Shown in pieces: positions 1-10,821 of a stretch of 64,000 nucleotides of DNA. The translations under genes were made by a program, and so were the position numbers. Under the pieces are notes generated by a model that saw nothing but the letters and a program-made list of their open reading frames with translations, searched no databases and was not told where the DNA came from. The stretch spans positions 9,238,001 to 9,302,000 of the forward strand of contig JASJZH010000004.1 of NCBI GenBank assembly GCA_037178975.1, in the 5' to 3' direction. The DNA comes from Oscheius tipulae. Lineage: Eukaryota; Nematoda; Chromadorea; Rhabditida; Rhabditidae. The number at the start of each line of letters is the position of its first letter. The first letter of the stretch is position 1.

Positions 1-1414
1 ACCATCTTTTGCCAACGGATTCATGCTGGAGATTTGAAGAATGAGGCCTCCAATGGAACCGATAGGTGTCATTAGGGAGTAAATGACGATTGTGATAATG
101 ATTGCTCGGAGCTAAAAACAGTTACGGTTAACCGGAAAGAGGCAAAAATCACCTTGTCCTGGTTCCCTTTACAAACTTGAAGTCCAACAGAGAAGGCTTC
201 AATGGCTTTGTGAATCAGCAGTGAAAGAAAAAGTGTGACAATGCCAGAAGTTGAATCCTAAAAATGGCCATTGTCTAAAACAGAATCGTGTTTTTTGATT
301 CCCCGAAGTCCCACTTTAAGATCCAAGATTCATGGAAGACTCGTCCTCCCCGAGTGCCCTTACTAACTCTATTAGAGTTATTTGAACTTTGAACGATAGC
401 TGAGCGTGTGCTTTAAAATTTCCTTCTCTCCAGAAGACTTCGAGACAGCTCTCACAAAACTGTTCTCATTCTACAAACTGGAACTTTCATTACCCAAAGC
501 TGCTTAACTGGTATAAGAAAGTGTAAATGTTTGTAATCACAACATCTTTAGCTTTAGAGACCTAGTAACAATCATGGTGCCTACAGTTCTAATACACGTC
601 AGTTGTGACTTTGGAACACTTTTGTTGTGATCAAAACCGTAAGATCAGACGATCGCCTGTGTGCGGAAAATTGGATTCCTATCCAAAGACTTTCCGATTT
701 TCTACACGAGTCGGGGCAGTTAGTTGGTTTCATGCTTCAATATTTTGGCTAGCGTGAAAGAATACTTTCAAAGCTCAGATTAGCAGACTTGCATCATCTC
801 ACAGCCTTACCTGAACTCCCAGAGCGAATCCTTCCAGCAGTGAATGGAAACTGATCGCAATGGCAAAAGTGAGAGTCTTTAAAAACGATCCGTTCTCAGG
901 CTCGGACATGGCGTATGCTGTACTGCTCTCCATGACTAGTTCCCTCTTGTTCTTGATCATGTCCTCGTCTTCGACATGATGACCGTGGGAGTGTCCATCC
1001 CCACCGAAGATCTTTAGACAAATCTCCTCCATCAAATAAACTACGAAAAAGCCGAGGCAGATAAAAAGTTGAGGAAGAGGGAATGAGATGTTGAGGTTCG
1101 CGTCCTTCTTGTACTGTTCATACACATGGCTGAGGGTTTTCTTGTTTTTAATGTAGACTGAGCAAACTCACTTAATATGCGGAAAGATGTCCAGAAAACA
1201 GGTCGCCATAAAAACACCACCGGAAAAACATGACAGAAGAGAGATTATTAGTTTACCGCGACCCTTGCCATCCTTTCTGTCAAGGATCCGTATTACCTGG
1301 AAGTTAAGGATATGAGCAAATTGTGCAATGAACCTTCAGAGGAATGAAACCAGCTATGGTTGTGGTTATTAGCATAGCTACAGCTAAAATAATCTGGAGT
1401 ACGGTGGAATTCAT
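1..1414 (-). CDS. ZIP (SLC39) zinc/iron transporter, 3' end beyond window
   Basis: Membrane transporter of the ZIP family, predicted to import zinc or a similar divalent metal into the cytosol. Minus-strand exons read 1414-1334, 1296-1172, 1129-811, 257-153 and 111-1, and all junctions keep phase. Exon 1 gives a first membrane helix ending GFIPLK, exon 2 the second helix (SGGVFMATCFLDIFPH), and exon 3 a His-rich loop (GDGHSHGHH) before the fourth helix, whose HSLLEGFALGVQ motif is the ZIP metal-path signature. The next exon holds the fifth helix, HKAIEAFSVGLQ, then TPIGSIGG. The His and Glu residues expected for metal binding are present. The start at 1414 is the only ATG before the first helix. 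Introns are short except one of 553 nt (258-810). Family call is firm; metal specificity is not deducible. Confidence 0.93.
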
Positions 1415-3280
1415 CCTGAAATTTGGTATTACAAAGGAACATGAATGGAAAAGAAAGAAGGGTGACAGAGAAGAGATGAAAAATTGACTGAGACTCTAAT
1501 AGAGAAGCACTGGACGGTTACTAACAGCGAAGACAGGCGTTGGACTGCTGGAAAGGAACATAACTCTTGAACAGTTGATACCGACAAGACAAGAGAGGAC
1601 CGTTTAGGGGGAAAGAAAAAAGAAGTGAAGCAGGACCCACTTTCTGAATGTCCACAAAAACGCTTTTGTATGGAGCAAATCGATTATACCAAAATTGATG
1701 TACGCGTAAAAGACGATTCTCAAATGGCAACTTCTCTAACAAAACCAGGAGCTGCGGGCTATGCCAAAAAGTTTGATGTTTAGGATAAAAACTACAAGCT
1801 TTTAACAGAAACAACCACCGAAACAATGAGGAAATGCGCTCAACGTTCAGTCTTTATGAAGAGGAAAGATCAGCAGTACACGACTAACTGCCCCGACGGC
1901 AAAAATGAATCATTCGAAAGACCGGGAACAGTCCAAACGGCGAGGACAGTGGCACATGGGTCTCGTCGAACTATTTCCGCCCTCGGACGATACCCGCTTT
2001 GAATAATGGGTTCAATAGATCTGATTCACCTTTTCACTAGATCTTTTGAGCGAATACGAAAGTGTGAAGGGAATAGACACCGGACAGGAAAAGCTCCTAA
2101 TCTAGAGACAACTAGCACCCCCCTGTGATCGCGAGAAAAGTTCAGCGACGAGGCTGATAAGGAAGCAGAGGGTTTAGCACACCGCTGCGTGTTCTAAGTT
2201 CGTCAAAAAGTACAGAAGGATCTCTACGCCATGGCCACGCGACCGTCAGAGTGGACATGCGTGAAAGGTCAATAGAAACACAGCCGGAGTGGGAGAAAGC
2301 AGTCTCCCGTATGGGTAAACAAATCTTATCTTTGAGGTCGTGTTAATCGGGAGGAGAGGGACCGAAAAAACGAGACCGTGCGATCGGGAAGCAACAATTG
2401 AAGAGGATTTGATAGCTTTCTTAGGGGATTGATCGGTGGGAAAAGCTGTGAAAGAGGTGAAACTACAAAGAACAAAGAATGAAGATAGACAGAGAGACAA
2501 AGAAACAGAAAGATGGAGAGACAGAGAAACAGAAAGGAAAACAGGCAGAGTCAAAAAAAACAAAGAGACTGAGAGAAAAAAAGGCAAATAGACAAATATA
2601 CAGAGAGACAGAGACTGTTTCAAGGACCGGAAGGGTCTCAGGAAAAGTAGCAACTTTCCTTTTATACCTCTGCCAGCCAACAGTGGACCCTGGCTATCAT
2701 AATCCCCCAGGCGGAAGGTGCTAACAATCAGTGGGAGTGACGATGACCCACTGTACAGTTTCTACCATGTAGTCTCTGCTCAAGAAAGACAACATAGTAT
2801 TAAAGTTTTTTTACAGTCTCATTTTAGCCTAATCTGTATTTACCTGCTCTCACAATAGGTTATTAGGACCATTTCTTGACCAGAATCGTGGGAGCGGTAT
2901 TCGAGCTATTGCGGTAAGGTCAAACAAGTTCAAAAGCGGAAGCTCTCAGTATAGACTCACGCAGCCACACATGCACGAAAATTATGGGAGTATAGGTAGA
3001 CAAGCGTTAAAGACAGGGATGGTGACACATTCAAGTAGATCAGGACTTTGAATAGTTTTCGGAAAGCCGTCATATCTCACAAAGACATCGCTAGGGAAAA
3101 GGTGTCTCTTTCAGAGGTGCGCTTAAAACATCTGAACTGTTTTCCTTCGCTCAGATCTTGGCAAATAGATAGTGTGCCTGGAGAAGGAGCGGTCTTCTTA
3201 GAATAGAATGATCTCTGTCTCTCTCTCTCTCTCTCCTTCTCTGTCTCGGCACTATAAAAATGTTTATTACAAGGATGTAT
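1415..3280. other. Intergenic stretch with simple repeats
   Basis: No convincing gene between the ZIP gene and the erlin. At about 2470-2620 there is a purine-rich tract built from imperfect GACAGAGA/GAAACAG units, which creates long artificial open frames on both strands. At about 3209-3236 there is a CT dinucleotide run. A TATAAAAGG-like string on the minus strand near 2660 is not followed by a usable ATG. Confidence 0.6.
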
Positions 3281-5065
3281 TTATCTAAAAGCATCAAGCT
3301 GTAGTCTTTCCGATATTCTGTAAAACTTGGCTGGATGAAATCTGGAAATTGAACTTACTCCAGTAATGAAAGCTGTTGGGATCTTGTCACCATAGAAGAT
3401 CTTGTTGTTTGTGCTGACAGCTTCAATTCTCTTCATTTCCAGGAACTTCCTGTAACGGGTACTTCCAAACTCAAGGTACATACTCTGTGATAAGTTTCTC
3501 ATTAGCCTCCGCCTGTTTAGCCAACTTGTAGAACTCAGCATCGACTACTGCCTTCTGTCTAGCCAAATGAATTTCGTCCTGGAGACTGTTGACCTTCTTC
3601 TCCATCTCCTTCTCAGCGATAGATTGCTTGAATTTGATCGCAGCGACCTGGCTAGACTTTTCGGCTTCTAAAAAGATAATGGTTACAAGAAATGGAAGGC
3701 TAAATGCGCTTTTTCCCCCTAATTTTTGCCTCGATAAAGTAAGAAGAACTCTCTTTCACCTGGGCATTGCCTCTTTTCTGAAGCTTGTCAGCCGCCATAG
3801 CTCAGTCGGTTAGAGCGTGGGTCTAATAAGCCCAAGGTCGCAGGTTCGACCCCTGCTGGCGGCAAAATTTTTTGTTTTTGTCCGAATCTTTAGGAAGGTA
3901 CTCGAAGAGCCAAGAACCTCCTTTTGAGTCTTTTTTTACCTTGGAGACAGAGAATGCTCCATTCTGCTCTTCTTATCATTAGACTTACCGATGACAGCCT
4001 TCTTCCTCTCTGTCTCTGCATGCTTTTCCACAACTCTCTGTTGCTGTTCAGCCACCAGAAGCTCTGTCTGAAACCAAAGTTTAAAACTATTTACTTCCCG
4101 ACCTTTTGTGCTTCCATTTTCTCATAGTTCACGGCAACAGACTCTGGAATCGTAGGCTTGGTAACTCTGACGGCTTGGACACTCAGTCCCGGCGCCAAAA
4201 CTTCCAAGTCCTTCTGCAATGCACTCTTCAGATTCTCATCGATCTTGTCTAAAAAAAAAACACTATCTTCCGCCAATTCCACCGGAACCAAAACAAACCA
4301 AAAAGATCGATGTACACTTCCTGGATTGTGTGTTTGGAACAGAACTGATTGATTTCGTGGTGGACCTTGTTGTAAATAAGGGGCTTGTCATAGCTGGAGG
4401 TGTAGTTTTTGACAATGTTGTAGACTGAAAGATGGTGTTGGAAGATCTAAAAGTAGTAATGGCCAACCACTTTCTGGACGGAGCAGGTTAACCACTTCGA
4501 TGCGGTCAAACCGGAGAATGACCCCACCGGAAGTTCCACATGGGACGTTGTAGACTTCGTCTGTTTGGATTGTTACCTGGAATGACAGAATCAACCGTGA
4601 TTTGACAAAAAAATGTGTACTAGGAGGCTCAATACCAACCTGAATCTGCTTGTAGGTAGTCAAAAATGGGATCATTAGGTGGAATCCAGGATCGGCTGTA
4701 TCTTTCAGCAATGCACCACCCTAAAATAGAAGGTTACGGGTGCTCAAAGCTTCTTCTGGAAAATGTCCCCGACTTTTTGAAAGAAACACAGTCTTACCCT
4801 GTAATAAACCGCTACGTTTCCTTCATCGACGTGGTGAAGAGACTTTCTGATCAGGATAAGGGTCAGCACCGCCAGCAACAAGAGAATTAAACATGCGGCG
4901 AGGACAACGTACTTCTTGGAAACTGCTGTACAAGTGGAGAATTGTGCAGAAACTAGATGCACCTTTTTTCCGTTCCCTTTCGTTGTAGATGTGCGAGGCT
5001 CTTTCTACTTCCCGTTGTGTCAGTAGCGAATTATTGGCTTCAGCCACTGCTGCGTTTTCGGCCAT
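3281..5065 (-). CDS. erl-1: Erlin, SPFH-domain ER membrane protein
   Basis: Erlin-type prohibitin-homology (SPFH) protein. In other animals erlins sit in the ER membrane as large rings and guide degradation of IP3 receptors and sterol-regulated proteins; that role is family knowledge. The start at 5065 gives a short hydrophilic N-terminus, then one membrane segment and the erlin block [13 protein letters not shown]. Later exons carry [71 protein letters not shown], then a Lys/Glu-rich coiled segment and a C-terminal [15 protein letters not shown] that matches the erlin ending. One donor (LLRPES|VYNIV) was chosen because it keeps the family length. One intron, about 3670-3930, carries a tRNA-Ile on the opposite strand. 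Stop TAA is at 3281-3283. The exact junction before FLEMKR is uncertain by one residue. Confidence 0.92.
3791..3864 (+). tRNA. tRNA-Ile (anticodon AAT)
   Basis: Full cloverleaf: 7-bp acceptor stem GCCGCCA/TGGCGGC, D arm GCTC...GAGC, anticodon stem TGGGT/GCCCA with loop CTAATAA (AAT at positions 34-36), T arm GCAGG-TTCGACC-CCTGC, discriminator A. A T-rich tract follows directly and would end pol III transcription. It lies in an intron of the erlin gene, in the opposite direction. Identical in sequence to the copy at 44239-44312. Confidence 0.97.
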
Positions 5066-5714
5066 TGAATTGGAACGGCAGTAGTGGGTTGGTCATATCG
5101 ACTGTTATTTTTTGACCTTGGTCTTTGTCAACAGGAAAGAATCACAGATTAATACACCAATGTTTCTTCTTTTTGGAAGATCCCCAGTTATCATTATGAG
5201 AACTAGTTAGCCAATTCCTCTCTCCTAGTATCTGTCTCGCCTCTGGGTAATGGGGACAAACGGACGAGCGGCTACAAGTTTAGAGACTGAAACTCGAGTG
5301 AAAAGCGAGAGAGAGAAAGTTGACGGGGATAACAACCCGAGATGCAATGAATTATACTTTTACACTGATTGCAAACCGTTTTAGTAACTGTTATACATTA
5401 TCAGAGCAACAGAGGAAAGGTGTTAAACACATTGAATACTTCAGTTATGTATACAATAAGTAAGGTGTCTTGAAAAGTTTTAGCGAAAAACATACAATTG
5501 TCCGTTCTCTTTACCTCCACGAGTAACTTTAGTTTTGGAACATTTTATAGACAGAGGCTCGGAATCCTCGAAATGACACTATCCAATTTTCCCGGTGTAC
5601 ACTGAGCACGTTTGTAACTGACAAGTTTGTCCAAGCTTTAACTTGAATAAGTTGCCCAAGTTTGTTTATGTTCTCGTTTTACCAATTCAATACACAGAAC
5701 CATTTATTATCACT

Positions 5715-6100
5715 TCACCATCCTCGTCGCATAGTCTTGAAAGAGTCCATAGCTCCAAGACGATCACGCTGTTCTTGGTTCACTCTACGTCCCTCACCGT
5801 TACGTTCCATTCCAAGGAAAGGCATGCGATCACTGTCACTCTCTTCTCCGTGTATGAGCCCACGTTCTACTCCACGTCCGATCTCGTGATCTCCGCGGAA
5901 CACTCCTCCTCTTTGATGATGAGGATGCTCTCCTGATGTCTCGTGTTTGCAAGGAGTCGAGCTCTCAGTAATGCTCTCCAGGGTAGTACTTTCAGCAGGA
6001 CCACTGCTTTGAGCAAAAGAGGTGGCAACTGAATTCTTTGACCAGAAAAGTTAAAGATCTTACTCAAGAGAAGAAGACAGGCAAAAGAAGAAGAGTACAT
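5715..6100 (-). CDS. Small secreted protein, 116 aa, acidic/His-containing
   Basis: Two exons, 6100-6064 (37 nt) and 6028-5715, joined in phase 1 across a 35-nt intron. I chose the ATG at 6100 (MYSSSFACLLLL) because it lies 44 nt after a TATAAAAG box; the upstream in-frame ATG would start between the box and the expected cap site. Exon 1 is almost all signal-peptide core; the cut probably falls after ATSFA. The mature part is hydrophilic: Ser/Thr-rich, then HETSGEHPHHQRGG, then Asp/Glu/Arg-rich stretches ending MRRGW. There is one Cys only. I do not recognise a family. The first-exon plan is shared with the genes at 8204, 8963, 9859, 10071, 10822, 12359, 24702, 47166 and 48045. Confidence 0.75.
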
Positions 6101-6136
6101 TTTGTCGTGTTGTTGAAATCCTTGTTTCACCAGAAA

Positions 6137-6144
6137 CTTTTATA
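6137..6144 (-). promoter_or_regulatory. TATA box of the gene at 5715-6100
   Basis: TATAAAAG on the minus strand, 44 nt from the chosen ATG. It fixes the choice of start codon. Confidence 0.7.
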
Positions 6145-6837
6145 GTTTTGGTTGCTCACCAAAACGATGCTGAACAGTGTCCTTTATTGTTAATCCAACT
6201 GTTTAGACGGGGGAATTTGAATATTTCACGTCATTCGTGGCACCAAAATGTCCGATGGGTATCACACATTGTCTGGCTCAGATGAGTCACTGTAGACTAA
6301 AACTCTATTATTCAGGAATATGTGTCAGAAAACAGCCGGACGGGTTTTTGTAAAGGACCTCTAGCACAAAGTTCGTTTGAAAATGTGCAACTTACATGCA
6401 GTTTAGAAAAACTTTAAAACCACAAAATTTCTCCAGTTTGCTGTCGCACGAAAAAGGACAAGGCGTCTCGAGCTTCTTGGGTTATATTTGGATATATTAA
6501 AAAATAACTGATTCATTTGTGCTAACAACATTACTGATCATTTTCAAGAGATCATCCTCGTGATACTGATTGCAAGACACAGGCCTTCTATCGAGGAATT
6601 CGCAAATCGGAGTCTGATGGCGTGATCTTTTGTGGAATAGGAACTGCTGTCTTTCTTCTCTTAATTCTCTTGTTCAAAAATTCTCTTTGACTAACTGTTG
6701 AATGGAGACCCACTTATTACCGATACCTACTCCTGTTCTTTCTCTCTCGACTGATATCTTGTCGCCTCTCCTTCTCCGCAACGGGAACATCGCGCGCCGG
6801 CATACCAGTTCCCGATATGTCCCGAAGCTTAACACGG

Positions 6838-6845
6838 TATAAAAG
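6838..6845 (+). promoter_or_regulatory. TATA box of the collagen gene
   Basis: TATAAAAG, 75 nt before the ATG at 6913. Because it lies inside the longest open frame (which opens at 6817), the true start must be downstream of it. Confidence 0.75.
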
Positions 6846-6912
6846 GGGCTACAAGTTGGGTAGATTCCGCAGCTCAAGTCTTTCTTCTTCCAAAGCCTTG
6901 AGTAGCAGAAAG

Positions 6913-7963
6913 ATGGAGTCCGACGGACGCCTCAAGGCGTACAAGTTTGTTGCCTATGCGGCTGTTTCCTTCTCCATTGTTGCCGTTCTCAGTGTGGTGA
7001 TGGCCCTTCCCATGGTCTACAACTACGTGAGCCATGTCAGAAGACAGATGCACCACGAGATCTCCTTCTGCAAAGTATTGTCTCCATTTTACCTGGTACA
7101 ATTCAAAACTTTAGGGATCGGCTAAGGACATCTTTGCCGAGGTCAACTTCATGAAGGAGCACTCCAACGCTCCACCCAGAAACAGAACTGCCCGTCAGGC
7201 CGCCTACGGAACCGGTGCCAGTACCGGAGTCCACGGTGGTGGTGCCGAGGTCAGTGGAAATCTGCAATGCGAGGGTTGCTGTCTCCCCGGACCTCCTGGA
7301 CCCGCTGGTGCCCCCGGAAAGCCCGGAAAGCCTGGTCGTCCCGGAGCTCCTGGAGCCCCTGGAGTACCCGGAAAGCCACCAAACAGTCCCTGCGAGCCCA
7401 CGACTCCTCCTCCCTGCAAGCCCTGTCCTCAGGGACCACCCGGCCCACCTGGGCCTCCTGGAAGCCCTGGAGGTAACTTAGAATTCGTGCAATCGAACAA
7501 ATCCAAATAATCTAGATCCTGGAGAGAGTGGCACCCCTGGCCGCCCTGGAAACGACGGAATCAATGGACTGCCCGGACCTCGAGGACCCCCCGGCCCACC
7601 TGGAGACTCTGGAGTACCTGGACCTCAAGGAGACCCCGGAGCCCCAGCCACAAGCGAGCCTCTCATTCCTGGAGAGCCCGGAGAGCCTGGAGATCCTGGT
7701 AAGTATTATTCTTTGCGAACTTAAACGTAACTTTAGGACCGGCTGGACCTCCTGGTGCCCCTGGTGCTCCCGGAAACGATGGACCCCCAGGACCTCCCGG
7801 CCCCAAGGGAGCCCAAGGACCCGACGGACCCCCAGGTGCCGACGGAGCCACTGGACCTCCTGGACCCTCTGGACCCCAGGGAACCAACGGAGAGAAGGGA
7901 ATCTGTCCCAAGTACTGTGCTATCGACGGAGGAGTCTTCTTCGAGGACGGAACTCGACGCTAA
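6913..7963 (+). CDS. Cuticle collagen, rol-6/sqt-1-like, 309 aa
   Basis: Nematode cuticle collagen, secreted by hypodermis and crosslinked into the exoskeleton (family knowledge). Exons: 6913-7074, 7115-7472, 7516-7698 and 7737-7963; all phases agree and give 309 aa. The N-terminus is the Col_cuticle_N domain with one membrane segment (residues about 12-40) and the conserved HEISFCK. A Cys-rich knot (CEGCC) precedes the first Gly-X-Y run, and a second Cys group ([12 protein letters not shown]) interrupts the triple helix. The remaining Gly-X-Y blocks are rich in Pro. The C-terminus [19 protein letters not shown] is the signature of the rol-6/sqt-1 group. The ATG at 6913 follows the TATA box. 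AATAAA motifs at 8019 and 8087 are candidate poly(A) signals. The prolyl 4-hydroxylase that would modify such chains is encoded 6.5 kb downstream. Confidence 0.97.
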
Positions 7964-8158
7964 CAACTTCCTTCGTTTCTCTTTGATCATTTCTTGGCAG
8001 TGCAATGCGTCAGGCACAAATAAACTGGTTCAGAGTCTGCCGTGTTTTTCGATAATCAGAGTTCTGAGCTTGGGGCTCTGAATGGAATAAACAGCGTAAA
8101 AACTGGGAATACATTAATCGCCACCAAAATTGGGTGTTTTGACTGGGTTGGTTGACAG

Positions 8159-8166
8159 TATAAAAC
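8159..8166 (+). promoter_or_regulatory. TATA box of the gene at 8204-8490
   Basis: TATAAAAC, 45 nt before the ATG. Confidence 0.65.
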
Positions 8167-8203
8167 GAGCAAAGACACTCGTATTTCCAACACAGCGAAA
8201 ACC

Positions 8204-8490
8204 ATGTCTACTTCTCTACTTTGTCTACTTTTTCTCGGTAATAGCTCACTTCTTCTTCTATTGTAACTGAGCTTTCAGTTTGTGGAAACCAGGCTCGCAC
8301 CGCTATAAAAAGGGATGGGCCGATCTTTTCTCATGAGTTGAGCGAAGTCTCTGCTAGTACTCCTTTGGAACAAGGAGATGAAGTAACAACCGTAACTGAA
8401 AGCATTCTTACTCCAATGGAATCTGAGAATGGAGACCATGATCGGTCTCCCTTTGAGAGACTGAAGGGATGGATTAATATTTGGTACTGA
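8204..8490 (+). CDS. Small secreted protein, 81 aa
   Basis: Exons 8204-8237 (34 nt) and 8279-8490; the 41-nt intron is phase 1. Exon 1 reads MSTSLLCLLFL and, with the first residues of exon 2, forms a signal peptide probably cut near NQA. The mature protein starts with a basic RTAIKR, then is Ser/Thr/Glu-rich and ends FERLKGWINIWY. No Cys in the mature chain and no family that I recognise. Exon 1 is nearly repeated in a damaged copy at 19121. The KR pair near the mature N-terminus could be a convertase site; that is inference. Confidence 0.75.
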
Positions 8491-8926
8491 GGACAATGAA
8501 TCACGTCTATCAGATTTTTGCTAATCGTTCTCAATTAAATTATTCAAGGTAACTGACACACTTTCTCCGTACTTCCACAGTTCTCTCTGTGGAAATACAG
8601 TAATGAAAACTGGTAACTAATTCTCCTAGTTTTCTGTACGTCTAACCTCAATGTCTGTCTGCAAAACGTAGTACTAGTCTAATGTACTTCAAGCGGTCGA
8701 TTAGGGCTAGCGGGGAACAGTATCTTTGTAGAACGTACCAACATTGACCTGTCTCTGTCTTTTTTTCTACACGTTCAAGAGTCGGTAACACAAAACACGA
8801 TACGAGCCTGACCAGCATTTGCTGGAGCTGGTCTACATTATGCTAATGGCTGTTTTGCACGTATTGACAATCAGAAAACAACTGGTTCTGTGCTAGAAAA
8901 AATGTTAGTTGTATGCAGTAACTCGG

Positions 8927-8934
8927 TATAAAAA
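8927..8934 (+). promoter_or_regulatory. TATA box of the gene at 8963-9238
   Basis: TATAAAAA, 36 nt before the ATG. Confidence 0.65.
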
Positions 8935-8962
8935 GAGAAGCATTGTAAATTGTAGTCAGCAA

Positions 8963-9238
8963 ATGATGAAACTTAGTCTGCTTCTTCTCTCCCTTCTTGG
9001 TAGGCGATCTTATTAAGTATTTCACTCGTTTTCAGTTTATTCTGCCTTCTCTGCTCCCGTTGACGAAACTTCGGATCCGCCAATGGGCGAGACTGCCGGT
9101 CCTATTGAGCCTCCGGGAGAAGATGGAATGCCCTTAGGACCACGACCGGGAATGCCTGGAGCTCCCGGAGGAGACAGCTCAGGCGCGGTATGCTTCAGAG
9201 TCTGTGTCACTGGAGAAGGCGGTTTCTCTCTAGGATAA
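8963..9238 (+). CDS. Small secreted Pro/Gly-rich peptide with CFxVC motif, 79 aa
   Basis: Exons 8963-8999 (37 nt) and 9036-9238, phase-1 intron of 36 nt. Signal peptide MMKLSLLLLSLLVYSAFS, then an acidic, Pro/Gly/Met-rich mature chain (PPGEDGMPLGPRPGMPGAPG) and a two-Cys tail VCFRVC. The ATG at 8963 is used with a second ATG directly after it. AATAAA lies at 9249, just after the stop. A related but broken gene is convergent at 9429-9859, sharing the ICF/VCF-x-VC tail and the Gly/Pro-rich lead. Family otherwise unknown. Confidence 0.75.
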
Positions 9239-9428
9239 TGTTCTATTGAATAAACTTTTTTGTAAGTTTCTGAGAAAAAAGCGAGAAGTGGAGAGACAGG
9301 GTGATGTAGAGAATTATCTTACCTGCTTCGCCAAAATACTTCTAGTTCAGTCAATCACACGACTAGACAAAAGACAATGTTTGAAGCTCGGGTCATAGGC
9401 TCTTTCGGATAACCAAACTATACGACGT

Positions 9429-9859
9429 CTAATACTTTATTTCAATTCTCTCTCCCAATGCACAAGCTTTGTAACAGGTTTTAGCGCCATCACAAACGTC
9501 GAAGCAGATTTATCCATTGCCTCCTCTTAGAATTCCTGGTGGTCCCATGCTTTCCAATCGTTCTATGTCAGTAAACCAACTAAATTGTTGTTTTACAAGA
9601 AGCTTGCAGCAAATGTGGAAGGATAGCGCAGTGGCAGCCGGCGCTAATAAAAGGGTCACAAGTTCGATCCCGCCTTTGGGCAGCTTTGGAACGTAATGCG
9701 CCGTGACCTGGCCCCTCGGAAAGCTTCCGCAACAGTCGGCGTCGCAAGACCCCGCAGGTGCTTGAACAGTACTCTCTAAGGAACTCTGCCGTTGCTTCGG
9801 ATATAAATTATACCTTTATCTTTACCGCAAATCAGTAAAAGTAAAAGTTTTGCATCCAT
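9429..9859 (-). pseudogene. Broken paralogue of the 8963 secreted peptide gene
   Basis: A TATAAAAA box (9894-9887) is followed 35 nt on by ATG at 9859, and exon 1 (9859-9826, 34 nt) encodes MDAKLLLLLIC with a G|GTAAAG donor, exactly the local microgene plan. Exon 2 opens after CATAG at 9562 in matching phase and reads ERLESMGPPGILRGGNG, then an in-frame TAA at 9510-9512. The same frame goes on with ICFDVCDGAKTCYKACALG and a stop at 9429-9431, matching the CF-x-VC tail of the 8963 gene and adding two more Cys. So either a nonsense mutation, or a different acceptor in another frame is used. The intron is stretched by a tRNA-like SINE. Confidence 0.55.
9616..9815 (+). mobile_element. tRNA-derived SINE candidate
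   Basis: Starts with a tRNA-like head: A-box-like GGATAGCGCAGTGGC and, 30 nt on, B-box-like GTTCGATCCC. The cloverleaf is imperfect (weak acceptor stem), so it is not a working tRNA. About 130 bp of unrelated body follow. It sits in the intron of the broken gene at 9429-9859. The right boundary is approximate; no poly(A) tail or target duplication is evident. Confidence 0.5.
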
Positions 9860-10032
9860 ATACCATCTTATGAAAAGCTCTTTTGTTTTTTATAATTATA
9901 GAAACAAAAAGAGAACATTTATTTTCGATCTCTCCGTTTCATAATCCACTTAAATCAACTTTGCAACATTTTTCCTAAAAAACATATTGTTTTCACCGGG
10001 TAAATCAGCTTTCATAGTTTTTGCTCTGTCAG

Positions 10033-10040
10033 TATAAAAA
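10033..10040 (+). promoter_or_regulatory. TATA box of the gene at 10071-10387
   Basis: TATAAAAA, 38 nt before the ATG at 10071 and only 20 nt before an in-frame ATG at 10053, which favours the later start. Confidence 0.65.
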
Positions 10041-10070
10041 GTTTTTTTTTCCATGTTGACTATACCGAAC

Positions 10071-10387
10071 ATGTTCACAAGACTTCTCCTCCTCTTCTTC
10101 ATTTGTAACTATTATATTTCGTTCCTAACCGCAATTTCAGCAACAATTGTCTTCGCCCAACACGGTCCTAGTGGCCCTGGTGGCCACGGCGATAACGGTG
10201 ATCACAGTGCTCCTGGAAGCCCAGGAAGCTGGTGCGGCGACAGCTTATGTTTCTTCCCAGACACCTGTCAAGTTAAGAAAGGCGGCTGTCGTTGGGTTTG
10301 GTAAGCAAGACCTAGTTATCAAAGAATTAGGCGTTTTCTAGCAATCAGCCAAGCTACACCTGTGTCAGACAAGGTCACGGTCGTTAA
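10071..10387 (+). CDS. Secreted six-cysteine peptide, 79 aa
   Basis: Three exons: 10071-10104 (34 nt), 10141-10300 and 10342-10387; all phases agree. Signal peptide MFTRLLLLFFISTIVFA, then a Gly/His/Pro/Asp linker, then a compact Cys domain: C-GDSL-C-FFPDT-C-QVKKGG-C-RWV-C-NQPSYT-C. Six Cys in one small domain suggest three disulfides and an extracellular role, but I do not recognise a named fold. The first four Cys share the spacing C-x4-C-x5-C-x6-8-C with the peptides at 10822, 47166 and 48045. A poly(A) signal AATAAA lies near 10421. Confidence 0.78.
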
Positions 10388-10821
10388 ACTACAAGCAATT
10401 GTCTTCGTTTGTACATGGACAATAAAGTATTTTTCGCGGAACTTCTAGATCATTGTTCCAAGAGTTCAGAACAATGATGTTAGTAAATAAGTCACACACA
10501 CACACACATCAATCGTGCTTGAATTTTTGCATTTTATATATCCAAGACGATGGCCTTTAAAGAAATATGAACCGACTTAATAGGCTATGGTATCCTACTA
10601 CGAAAGCCCTGTAGACGATGGAGAGTCGAAATTGAAATTCTCCAAGCTCTACATTGAAATTTCACTGTTTCAGTTTGTTCATTCTTAATCTGGGTTACTG
10701 AGCTTCAACGCTCAATCGTCTTAAAATCAAGTTTGCAACCGATTGGTCAACATGTTTATATCAGTAAACCTCTTAACTGCCCCTTTAAATAACCTCTAAT
10801 CAAAGAGTTATCAATACAACA

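Noticed and set aside
2246-2724. Long open frames on both strands
   Set aside because: They run through a purine-rich simple repeat, lack an ATG in the longer case, and show no splice partners or known motif.
6817-6912. Earlier in-frame start for the collagen
   Set aside because: It would place the TATA box inside the coding region; the ATG at 6913 gives the normal collagen N-terminus.
7204-8017. Minus-strand Gly/Pro frames in the collagen
   Set aside because: Gly-X-Y codons read as Pro/Gly on the opposite strand; no promoter or splice signals there.
10496-10512. CA dinucleotide run as a possible regulatory site
   Set aside because: A short microsatellite with no link to either neighbouring gene.
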